DNA from: Caldifarciminota bacterium
GTDB taxonomy: Bacteria; Hydrothermota; UBA3073; JACQXS01; JAGMCI01
DNA: 49,054 nt
Direction of reading: 5' to 3'
NCBI GenBank assembly: GCA_023129325.1
Contig: JAGMCI010000031.1
Coordinates: 1 to 49,054 of the forward strand
Shown: positions 24,480-31,654 of the stretch, in pieces
Layout: each line of letters opens with the position of its first letter
Position numbering within the stretch: position 1 is the stretch's first letter
The notes under the pieces: model-generated
Databases searched by the model: none
Seen by the model: the letters and a program-made list of their open reading frames with translations, nothing else
Told to the model about the DNA's origin: nothing
Program-made: the position numbers and the translations under genes

Positions 24480-25687
24480 CTTTCTATCTTCCACTTGCAG
24501 GGTATAAAGATAACTCCTTTTTCTTTTTTTGTCTTTTGTATATTTATAGGGAACATTTTGTCCAAATAATCATAAGGCTGTACATTTACTGAGTCATGTA
24601 TAGCAACAGTGAATAGGTATTTGCCTGTAAGCAATGGCAGCGATTCTACAATGCAGTCAACTTCTCCTTTGCCATCAATATACTCAAACTCAAATCCCGA
24701 AAACCTATTATTTGGTCCTGTTATATGAACACCTTCCGGCGTATGAATGGCTATCCCGAAAGAGGGGTTCTCTATACGCTCTTTTGCATAATATCTTATT
24801 TTTATTATCATCTTGTCCCCAGTAAAGAAAGTATCCGCCTCCTCTGAATCTTTATTAAGAAACTTTACATCCAGCACTTTCACTTCTCCTGAACCCCATC
24901 TCCTTCCTAACTCCCTCTCAAATTTGACAACTTCTCCTATCTTTTTCTCTTTTTGCTCAAGCATTCCAAGATATTTCTCAATTACTTGGCCTGAGGCTCC
25001 TTCAGTAACGATTCCGCCTTTGTCTAATAAAATGACCCTGTCACAAAATCTTGCAACAGCACCAAGATTATGACTCACAAAGAGAATTGTTCTGCCTTGC
25101 TCCTTGAACTTTTTAATAGTATTAAAACATTTTTTTTGAAATGCCTCATCACCAACAGCTAAAACCTCATCAATTAAGAGAATATCAAAATCTACATTTA
25201 TGGCAACAGAAAAACCAAATCTTACATACATACCCGATGAATAATTTTTTAACTTTGTATCCAAAAAACCCTCAAGTCCAGCAAATTTTATAATGTCATC
25301 AAATCTTTTGTCTATCTCTTTATTTGGAATACCCATTATTGAGGCATATAAATATATATTATCCCTTGCTGATAGCTCTGTCTGTGCTCCAATACCAAGC
25401 TCAAGAAAAGGTGATACTTTGCCATTAACCTCACACCTTCCTCCATCTGGCTTAATTATACCAGCCAATACAGACAAAAGTGTCGTTTTGCCACTCCCGT
25501 TTGGTCCAATAATTCCCAACATCTCTCCTTTTTTTACCGAAAAACTCACATCTTTTAGTGCCCAGAAATCTTCATAAGCATATCTGCCACCTTTTATTAC
25601 TGCGAGTGCACTCTCAAGGACAGAGGCGCGCTTCTCATGTGGTATCCTGAACCTGACAGATAAATTATTTACCTCAATAGCATCCAT
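24476..25687 (-). CDS. wzt: Polysaccharide ABC transporter ATP-binding protein (Wzt-like)
   Basis: 403 residues. The ABC domain has Walker A GPNGSGKTT (61-69), signature YSSGMYVRFGF, Walker B ILLIDEVLAVGD and switch His in VSHN. After about residue 250 comes a beta-rich C-terminal domain as in Wzt proteins that recognise the end of the O-antigen chain. With the permease at 26185 it would export lipid-linked polysaccharide to the periplasm. The presence of a carbohydrate-binding C-terminal domain suggests a terminally capped polymer. Confidence 0.94.
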   Translation of the reverse strand: MDAIEVNNLSVRFRIPHEKRASVLESALAVIKGGRYAYEDFWALKDVSFSVKKGEMLGIIGPNGSGKTTLLSVLAGIIKPDGGRCEVNGKVSPFLELGIGAQTELSARDNIYLYASIMGIPNKEIDKRFDDIIKFAGLEGFLDTKLKNYSSGMYVRFGFSVAINVDFDILLIDEVLAVGDEAFQKKCFNTIKKFKEQGRTILFVSHNLGAVARFCDRVILLDKGGIVTEGASGQVIEKYLGMLEQKEKKIGEVVKFERELGRRWGSGEVKVLDVKFLNKDSEEADTFFTGDKMIIKIRYYAKERIENPSFGIAIHTPEGVHITGPNNRFSGFEFEYIDGKGEVDCIVESLPLLTGKYLFTVAIHDSVNVQPYDYLDKMFPINIQKTKKEKGVIFIPCKWKIER

Positions 25688-25688
25688 T

Positions 25689-25766
25689 GTACAATAAAAA
25701 CGTGTCCGTGATTCGTGTCCGTGTCCGGTGTCCGTGTTTCGTGTTGGTCACGGATAACTACCACGT
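25689..25766. repeat. Right arm of CGTGTCC-type repeats flanking the four-helix-bundle gene
   Basis: The plus strand carries CGTGTC, CGTGATT, CGTGTC, CGTGTC, CGGTGTC, CGTGTTT, CGTGTTGGTCACGG, starting 5 bases upstream of the wzt start. It is the inverse of the array at 26134-26178. Confidence 0.75.
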
Positions 25767-25770
25767 ATCA

Positions 25771-26130
25771 CTACTTTTGCCTACTTAGCGCTTTGGCAAG
25801 ATTTGTCAACATTTGACTCACCTGCTCATAATCTTTTCGCAAATTTAAATATTCTGCATCATTGATATATTTTAAATCTTTTGTCAGCATTAATTGATAC
25901 TTCATCTCTCCTGTAGAACCCTTTGCTATACCAACAAATTGTTTATATTCCTTTCTGCCTAATCGATGACTACCTTCCATAAGATTCATAGGTATAGAGT
26001 AAGCTGCTCGTCGCATTTGGCTCACAAGACCAAATTTCTCTTCTTCAGGAAAACCTTTCGTTAGTTCATATATTTTTAGAGTCAATGTATGAGATAGTTT
26101 GAATACATCTAATTCTTCAACACTCTTCAT
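25771..26130 (-). CDS. Four-helix-bundle protein (S23 / 23S rRNA intervening-sequence family)
   Basis: About 119 residues from the ATG at 26130, which has AAGGGGGAAAG just upstream. The frame is open from 26181 but those extra 17 codons are translated repeat. Family hallmarks: LDVFKLSHTLTLKIYELTKGFP, QMRRAAYSIPMNLMEGSHR and a long third helix KEYKQFVGIAKGSTGEMKYQL. The molecular function of the family is not established; some members lie in mobile intervening sequences within 23S rRNA genes. Here the gene splits the wzm-wzt pair and is flanked by inverted CGTGTCC arrays, so it looks like an inserted element. Confidence 0.85.
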   Translation of the reverse strand: MKSVEELDVFKLSHTLTLKIYELTKGFPEEEKFGLVSQMRRAAYSIPMNLMEGSHRLGRKEYKQFVGIAKGSTGEMKYQLMLTKDLKYINDAEYLNLRKDYEQVSQMLTNLAKALSRQK

Positions 26131-26133
26131 ATC

Positions 26134-26178
26134 TTTCCCCCTTGTACGGACACGGACCACGGTCACGGACACGATTTC
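26134..26178. repeat. Left arm of CGTGTCC-type repeats flanking the four-helix-bundle gene
   Basis: On the minus strand: CGTGTCCGTGACCGTGGTCC followed by GTGTCCGT, directly after the wzm stop codon. It is the inverse of the array at 25689-25766. Confidence 0.75.
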
Positions 26179-26184
26179 CATCTA

Positions 26185-26937
26185 TTATATTTCTTTTGCA
26201 AATCTTGACTCATTGTGTTTAAAAATAAAATAACCCAAAGCCAAGAAAAATAAGCTTATTCCGAAAAGAATTAAAAAGTCAGTAGCTACAGGTATTTTAC
26301 CACTTAATACAAGACTATGTCCCCCCTCAATTATTCTCGCCATTGGATTTAATAAATAATAGGTTAAAAACCTCTTTGGTATCAGAGTTAATGGATAAAA
26401 AATGGGTGTAGCAAAAAAACCAGCTTGCAAAATTATTTCCCATATATGGTTCAAGTCCCGATAAAATCCAAATCCACAGGAAAGCAAAAAGCCCAGTCCA
26501 AGCACAAGCAAGAATTCAAAGAAAATAATGATAAGCAATAAAAGAGACACAGGATAAATATGTTTTGTAATACTAAGAAAAATCAGAAAAAAGACTACAC
26601 TTTCTAATAATGCAGTTATAAGCGAAGATATAGCTGAACTTAATACAAGTATTTCTCTTGGGAAATACACTTTTCTTATAAGTGAAAGATTATTTACAAT
26701 TGTATGCATTCCAGCAGTAGTTCCGTTAGCAAAAAATCGCCATAAAACTATTCCCAAGAGTAAGAAAACAGCATAATTTTCAACTCCAAATCTGAGTATT
26801 CTTGAAAAGACAAACCAGAGAATAAGCATCATCAAAAATGGATTTAAAAGTGACCATATAAATCCCAAAACAGTATTCTTATACTTTAACTTTAAATCAG
26901 TTATTACCAGATTCTTTATAAGCTCTCTATATTTCAT
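26185..26937 (-). CDS. wzm: Polysaccharide ABC transporter permease (Wzm-like, ABC-2 type)
   Basis: The 250-residue protein has an amphipathic N terminus (RELIKNLVITDLKLKYKNTVLGFIWSLLNPF, the typical ABC-2 entry) and about six membrane segments, ending in a cytoplasmic tail. The motif LNPMARIIEGGHSLVLSG near residue 200 is typical of O-antigen exporters. It partners with Wzt encoded further down; the four-helix-bundle gene lies between. It is the first gene of the operon and has a TTGACA promoter. Confidence 0.94.
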   Translation of the reverse strand: MKYRELIKNLVITDLKLKYKNTVLGFIWSLLNPFLMMLILWFVFSRILRFGVENYAVFLLLGIVLWRFFANGTTAGMHTIVNNLSLIRKVYFPREILVLSSAISSLITALLESVVFFLIFLSITKHIYPVSLLLLIIIFFEFLLVLGLGFLLSCGFGFYRDLNHIWEIILQAGFFATPIFYPLTLIPKRFLTYYLLNPMARIIEGGHSLVLSGKIPVATDFLILFGISLFFLALGYFIFKHNESRFAKEI

Positions 26938-26957
26938 TTCTTGAATTTCTTTTTAAT

Positions 26958-26986
26958 AATATATTCTAAATTTCAGTTTCTGTCAA
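26958..26986 (-). promoter_or_regulatory. Promoter of the wzm-wzt glycan operon
   Basis: TTGACA (26981-26986, minus), 17-bp spacer, TATATT (26958-26963), about 14 bases before the wzm start. No other good promoter is evident down to 14261, so this may drive some 12.7 kb. Confidence 0.65.
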
Positions 26987-26989
26987 GAA

Positions 26990-27255
26990 AAAAGCAACTA
27001 CGGATAAAAGAAAGCCACAGATTATACAAAGAAAAAAACAGCACGCAGATTCGCACAGATTAAGAAGATAAACACAGACAAATCAGTTATGTCCGCCTGA
27101 GGCGGATTGCGGTTATGCAGTTAATCCGTCAGCTGACGGAAAAACATCGGCACTACATAACAATTTTCTCTTATATTCGTGTAAATCTGTTTTTTATCTG
27201 TGAAAATCTGTGTGCAAATTTTTTAATTTGTGTAATTCGTGGTTATTTTTCTCTG
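26990..27255. repeat. Gene-free inverted repeat element with exchangeable palindromes
   Basis: ACGCAGATT, GCACAGATT and ACACAGAC units (27040-27080) face AATCTGTGTGC and ATCTGTGA units (27190-27218). Between them lie TCCGCCTGAGGCGGA (27092-27106), the spacer TTGCGGTTATGCAGTTAA, and TCCGTCAGCTGACGGA (27125-27140, perfect). The same scaffold with different palindromes occurs at 45225-45300. No gene is seen. Confidence 0.7.
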
Positions 27256-27258
27256 CGG

Positions 27259-27657
27259 TTACTTCTTCCGTGAAGGGTAATTTGCTTCTATGATAGATTT
27301 CATCCCACCACGGGGATTGAATTCACCTTTTACTTCTATCCAACAAGGCTTGCAGGCTTTAACTATATTTTTAAGAATACGGTTAACTGAATTCTCATAA
27401 AATATGCCGAGATTACGATAAGCACCAATATAATATTTTAAGGACTTGAGCTCAAGGCATAACTTATCTGGTTGATATTTAATTGTTATAGTCCCAAAAT
27501 CAGGGAGTCCAGTTTTAGGACAAATAGAGGTAAATTCTGGAATAACAATTGTAATTTCGTAATCCTTAAATTGATTTGAAAAACACTCAATCTCTGGCAA
27601 TTTAGTATTTATACCCGATTTTGCATGTTTTTTAGTATACTCTCCCATATTAGTCAA
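27259..27657 (-). CDS. queF: NADPH-dependent 7-cyano-7-deazaguanine reductase QueF
   Basis: The 132-residue single-domain (type I) QueF reduces preQ0 to preQ1 in queuosine synthesis. The motif FTSICPKTGLPDFG gives the thioimide-forming Cys (C46) and the proton-donor Asp (D53), with the expected spacing. ESVN-like NPH-binding residues appear in the helix after FYENSVNRIL. Start could be M1 or M4. It begins 3 bases after the ribbon-helix-helix gene, so it is translated from that operon. queA lies about 13 kb away. Confidence 0.94.
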   Translation of the reverse strand: MTNMGEYTKKHAKSGINTKLPEIECFSNQFKDYEITIVIPEFTSICPKTGLPDFGTITIKYQPDKLCLELKSLKYYIGAYRNLGIFYENSVNRILKNIVKACKPCWIEVKGEFNPRGGMKSIIEANYPSRKK

Positions 27658-27660
27658 ATT

Positions 27661-27912
27661 CTATAGTGTTGCAAAGGTTTCTTTTATAATAGGTTGAAAC
27701 TTTTCTGCAAGAACCCTGTCTTTCTTGTTAATTTCCTCATACAGTGCCTTTGCCTTTATCTCAGTCTCTTTATCAACTTCTTCAGTTAAAATATGCACAA
27801 GAGCATTCTTTATTATTGCACTACGACTTTTAGCTTTCTGCTTTGCAATCTTGTCTATATCAGATAAGATATCTGAAGGCAAACTTATAGCCACCTTAAC
27901 ACTTTGACCCAT
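27661..27912 (-). CDS. Ribbon-helix-helix (CopG/MetJ-type) regulator
   Basis: The 83-residue protein has an N-terminal RHH domain: strand KVAISLP, then helices SDILSDIDKIAKQKA and SRSAIIKNALVHILTEE. The C-terminal helical tail is charged, as in antitoxins of MazE/ParD kind. No toxin gene follows; the next gene is queF. A 17-bp inverted repeat overlapping its own -10 suggests autoregulation. It could be an orphan antitoxin or a repressor of queF. Confidence 0.82.
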   Translation of the reverse strand: MGQSVKVAISLPSDILSDIDKIAKQKAKSRSAIIKNALVHILTEEVDKETEIKAKALYEEINKKDRVLAEKFQPIIKETFATL

Positions 27913-27935
27913 AATACCTCCTAATTATACTTTTT

Positions 27936-27976
27936 TACTACCAATAGTAGTATAATATATAATAATAAAATGTCAA
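27936..27976 (-). promoter_or_regulatory. Promoter and operator of the RHH-queF operon
   Basis: TTGACA (27971-27976, minus), 16-bp spacer, TATACT (27949-27954). A perfect inverted repeat TACTAC-CAATA-GTAGTA (27936-27952, plus strand) overlaps the -10, a typical place for RHH repressor binding. AGGAGG precedes the start codon. Confidence 0.7.
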
Positions 27977-28177
27977 GAAATTTTTTCAGACGCTGATAAG
28001 CATAGTAATAATCTGCGTCTTATAAGTTTTCTGTGTAATTCTGTGGCTTTATTTTCTGCTTACTATTTACTACTTACTGTTTCTGCCCAGCTTACCCAAT
28101 CATAATCTCCACTACTCCTTGGCTCAGTGATAAATATAAGAACTACCTCTTTCCCAGTATTTTTTCTTGCCCATAAT
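27977..28177. other. Gap with AGACGC inverted repeat, 7-bp array and possible gene remnant
   Basis: AGACGC (27989-27994) faces GCGTCT (28014-28019). CTGTGTAATTCTGTGGCTTT (28031-28050) belongs to the 9-bp family. TTACTAT, TTACTAC, TTACTGT (28060-28080) is a short 7-bp array. A minus-strand frame from about 28200 to 28063 reads VVLIFITEPRSSGDYDWVSW and looks protein-like but has no clear start. Confidence 0.45.
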
Positions 28178-29620
28178 CTATTGAATATACCCCAGACTTC
28201 TTAGTCTTTCTTTTTTCTGTTGTTCGATAATTGGTCGTATGAGTTCTGATTTGGACGATGCCTGATTCATCCAGATGTGCAATTCTGCCTTCAGAAATTC
28301 CAGCGTATCAGGCTCTGTAGATGCAAGATTATGCTGCTCTTCAGGGTCGTTCTTGAGGTCGTATAGCATGTATTTCTCAAGCTTTGATTTATTGAGTAAG
28401 TGAACAGTGATAGCATACTCTTCCGGGTATTTTTCCGCGTAGCATTTTTTGACGCGCTCTATCATACTATCAACATTCCCCGAGATATACATTAACTTCC
28501 ACCTTTCTGTTCTGATGGAAAATAGCATATTACCCAACCAATCTTCTTCGCTGAAAGCATAACGGAAGGGATATTCTCCTCCTGATATAAGAGGCAAAAG
28601 GCTTGTACCTTCCATCGTTGATGGGCCTTCTATACTGAGGAGATCCAGAAGTGTAGGCATAATATCAATGTGTTGAACCTGTTGATGGATTGTTTTGCCC
28701 TTGGCGTTTGGGATATTGCATTTTAGCACCAGTGGAACTCTTATCACAGGTTCAAAGAAAGGTGCTCCATGAGCGAAGTATAGTCCGTGCTCTCCAAAAT
28801 GTTCCCCATGGTCTGCACTGAAGATTATCACGGTCTTGTCGTAAAGATTTAGACTCTTTAATTCGTTGAATAACTTTCCTATTTCTTCATCTGCAAACTT
28901 TATCTCACCGTCGTACTGAGAGACAAAATAATCTACATCAGTAGTATCACCCTTCCGATGAGAAACAGGTATCAGCTTTATAGGAACCTGTTTGTGGTAA
29001 ATTTCTAATCCATCGTCAACAAACATCCTATTATACGATGGGGGCGGTTTGTAAGGGGCGTGGGGTTCCAGATAGTGGAGCCAGAGGAAGAAGGGTCTAT
29101 GTCTATTTTTCTTTAGCCAGTCAATCGCGCGTCGCGTAACCTGGTTTGCTTTCATTGAAGCATTTATGAAAGTTTCGAAGCCCGAATTTCTCTCAAATTG
29201 AGCAATGCCGCCATGCCCTGTGATAAATCCAGTGTCATAGCCCTTGTTGTTCAATACCTTGGCAAGGGTCTGGAGCGTGGAATCATGAAGGTAGCATTCA
29301 TCCATATCCCAGCTTAGCACCCCGTGGGTGTGTGGATAAGTAGAGGTACTGATTGAGGGGAGAGATGCTCCAGTCGCGGCTGCCTGCGCGATTGCCTGAG
29401 TAAATAAAATTCCTTCATTTGCAAGTTTGTCAATATTTGGCGTAGTGTTGCGTGGATAACCACAAGAGGATAGATGGTCCACTCTCAATGCATCACAAGT
29501 TATAATGAGAACATTAGAATAATTAGAATACCTGGGCTTCGATGTAATATACCATACTATACCACCTATAATCAAAAATAACGCTATCAAGATAAATCCA
29601 ATTTTCCTTTTTTTTACCAT
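28178..29620 (-). CDS. Sulfatase / alkaline phosphatase-fold membrane-anchored hydrolase
   Basis: 480 residues. One N-terminal membrane helix is followed by a sulfatase-type domain: NVLIITCDALRVDHLSSCGY (metal Asp), NTTPNIDKLANEGILFTQA, YPHTHGVLSW, then FSADHGEHFGEHGLYFAHG (second metal site) and PLVLKC. At the nucleophile site the canonical CxPSR is replaced by ASLPSIST, with Ser-x-Pro-Ser and no Arg. It may therefore be a phosphotransferase or a Ser-type enzyme, not a formylglycine sulfatase. It lies 11 bases after the phosphodiesterase gene and is the last gene of the cysD operon. Confidence 0.82.
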   Translation of the reverse strand: MVKKRKIGFILIALFLIIGGIVWYITSKPRYSNYSNVLIITCDALRVDHLSSCGYPRNTTPNIDKLANEGILFTQAIAQAAATGASLPSISTSTYPHTHGVLSWDMDECYLHDSTLQTLAKVLNNKGYDTGFITGHGGIAQFERNSGFETFINASMKANQVTRRAIDWLKKNRHRPFFLWLHYLEPHAPYKPPPSYNRMFVDDGLEIYHKQVPIKLIPVSHRKGDTTDVDYFVSQYDGEIKFADEEIGKLFNELKSLNLYDKTVIIFSADHGEHFGEHGLYFAHGAPFFEPVIRVPLVLKCNIPNAKGKTIHQQVQHIDIMPTLLDLLSIEGPSTMEGTSLLPLISGGEYPFRYAFSEEDWLGNMLFSIRTERWKLMYISGNVDSMIERVKKCYAEKYPEEYAITVHLLNKSKLEKYMLYDLKNDPEEQHNLASTEPDTLEFLKAELHIWMNQASSKSELIRPIIEQQKKERLRSLGYIQ

Positions 29621-29631
29621 TTTAACTCCTT

Positions 29632-31653
29632 TTATTCTAATAATGGTTTCCCCGTCATATCTTCAGGCACCTGAATACCCATTATCTTCAATATAGTAGG
29701 AGCAATATCCAGCATACAAGGTTTTTCCACCTCTGTTTTTTTGTTCATAAACAATATACCTGGCACAAGTTCTGGGTCAATAATGTGGTCACCACTCCAT
29801 TTACTTTTATTATCTTCAACGATATTCTCCTCAACCCCTCCAAGAGCACATTTCCAAGATATACGATAACCACGATTAAATCCAACATATAAGTCAGGTG
29901 CATTATTAGAATAAGGCCCTTGAAATACTTCTTCCTTTGTATAAACCTTATTTACTACCTTCATTCCATTCTTTGGGTCTGCCAAGTTCTCAAGCCCTTG
30001 CAAAAGCAAGCTTTTGCACTCCAAAACATCAGAGGCATCCACAATACCCTCTCCTTCTCTACCTTTTATGTTTATATAAATACCGCCAAATCCAAAACTA
30101 TATGCTTCTGTCCTTTTCCAATCTATATCTTCGAAAAATTCTTGACCAACTTTTTTATTATCTTTTAAATAGAGAAAACCATTTTTAAGTAGCCAGGTAT
30201 TAATATTTACTGTTCTTCTAAAGGGTGCAAAGCCATGGTCAGATAATACCATAAGAGTTGTATTCTCATCTAACATCATCATCACTTTGCCCAGTATTTC
30301 ATCCATTTTTTCATAACATTCGGGTATTACATCTTTATACAAATCTTTATCAGGTTCGTTTCTATCAGGGTCAATGAACCTCCAAAACATATGCTGAATT
30401 ATATCTGGATGCTCAAAGTAAAAGAAAAGTATGCCTCTATCAAACTGGTTAAGTTCCTTAAAGAGTAAATTCTCATTTTCCTTAAGAATAAAATTAGCAT
30501 GTTCAAGAAATACTTGTTCACTTATTACGCCATCACTTAATGCTTTTGTATCATATGGCTCTCCTTGTGTGTAATAAAGACCAAGTTCTTTTACCAATTC
30601 TTTTGAGTATCCTTTTGGATAAGAGATTGGAAATGGCGGTCTTTCAGGGTCAAAATTTATTGGTGAACAGTAGAGTTTAAAATCAGGGCTAATTTCTTTT
30701 AGGTAAAACCTACATATTCCACATACCTTTTTGAGAGGGCTTATACTAAAAATAACTTTACACCACGGACTCCATTCTTTCTCCTTAAGTTCAATTTGTT
30801 GGTTCTGGAATTCAATGAGAGTATTGCTATCTCTTTTTGTTATTTTCAAAGGAATTGTAATTTCTCTTTTTGTCGCCATATCTATAGGACCGGGCAATAC
30901 AGTCTCAACTATCTCAATATTGGGGAGGTAGAATATTTTACCTCTCGGCTCCTTCTCGGCAATTGTAGACGTGGTATAAAAGGAGTATATGCCTTCAGTT
31001 CCCCGAATATCGGTAACACCCATCCCGGAGAGCATTTTACCATATACTTTATCCGGTGGAAAAGTAACTGGAACATGTAGCATAACGGTTGGTATCTTTT
31101 TCTTTGATGTATACATCCAAAAGGGAGTTCCCTTTCTTGTTAAGGTTATTCCTTTTGGGGTAATTTTTGTAAGTGCTAAATCGAGAGAATAATCTTTGGG
31201 GTCACGGACCACAAAGTCAAATATTCCATGATGTCCTGGTGTAAGCCCTGTAAATATACTTGTCCATACAACAGGAGATTGAGGAGGACAAATAGTTTTT
31301 AAATGTCTATATGAACCATTTTCTTTTAGCATAGAGAAGTTTGGAAGTCTACCCTCATCCATAAATTTCTTAATAAGACTTGGTTCAAGTCCATCCATTC
31401 CCAGAATGATAACTTTTGGGATTTGGGATTTAGAGCTTGGGATTTTTTTAATCATAATACCTCCTAAAAATCCAATAATTAAGAGTCCGCAAATAATCAA
31501 AAGTAATTTAAATACTTTTCTATTCCACATTAGTAAAAATTTTCTTTTTAGAAATATAAAAAATGTGACCAGGAATGTAAGAATCAGTCCAATTATTGCT
31601 CCAACTGATGATATAAACGGAAGTCCTGCTCCAATATTTACATACCCAAACAT
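29632..31653 (-). CDS. Type I phosphodiesterase / nucleotide pyrophosphatase family membrane protein
   Basis: 673 residues. Two N-terminal membrane helices (about 17-36 and 48-67) precede an alkaline-phosphatase-fold domain: VIILGMDGLEPSLI (metal Asp), PPQSPVVWTSIFTGLTPG (nucleophile Thr), FYFEHPDIIQHMFW, and VLSDHGFAPF (metal site). The end, LDIAPTILKIMGIQVPEDM, is typical. Substrates in the family range from nucleotide sugars to phosphonates. Residues 69-80 (KKIPSSKSQIPK) are encoded by a 7-bp repeat array between membrane and catalytic domains. An additional palindromic unit (29999-30025) lies in frame near residue 548. Confidence 0.85.
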   Translation of the reverse strand: MFGYVNIGAGLPFISSVGAIIGLILTFLVTFFIFLKRKFLLMWNRKVFKLLLIICGLLIIGFLGGIMIKKIPSSKSQIPKVIILGMDGLEPSLIKKFMDEGRLPNFSMLKENGSYRHLKTICPPQSPVVWTSIFTGLTPGHHGIFDFVVRDPKDYSLDLALTKITPKGITLTRKGTPFWMYTSKKKIPTVMLHVPVTFPPDKVYGKMLSGMGVTDIRGTEGIYSFYTTSTIAEKEPRGKIFYLPNIEIVETVLPGPIDMATKREITIPLKITKRDSNTLIEFQNQQIELKEKEWSPWCKVIFSISPLKKVCGICRFYLKEISPDFKLYCSPINFDPERPPFPISYPKGYSKELVKELGLYYTQGEPYDTKALSDGVISEQVFLEHANFILKENENLLFKELNQFDRGILFFYFEHPDIIQHMFWRFIDPDRNEPDKDLYKDVIPECYEKMDEILGKVMMMLDENTTLMVLSDHGFAPFRRTVNINTWLLKNGFLYLKDNKKVGQEFFEDIDWKRTEAYSFGFGGIYINIKGREGEGIVDASDVLECKSLLLQGLENLADPKNGMKVVNKVYTKEEVFQGPYSNNAPDLYVGFNRGYRISWKCALGGVEENIVEDNKSKWSGDHIIDPELVPGILFMNKKTEVEKPCMLDIAPTILKIMGIQVPEDMTGKPLLE
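29999..30025. repeat. TTTGGAGT-type stem-loop inside a coding region
   Basis: On the minus strand: TTTTGGAGT then arms GCAAAAGC / GCTTTTGC around TT, then AAGG. It shares the TTTGGAGT flank but not the stem sequence with 47850-47877. Confidence 0.65.
31414..31448. repeat. 7-bp repeat array inside the phosphodiesterase gene
   Basis: The plus strand reads TTTTGGG, ATTTGGG, ATTTAGA, GCTTGGG, ATTTTTT in succession. Confidence 0.65.
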
Positions 31654-31654
31654 A

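Noticed and set aside
27913-27970. preQ1 riboswitch upstream of the queF operon
   Set aside because: The leader is short and shows an inverted repeat over the -10, not the pseudoknot pattern of a preQ1 aptamer.
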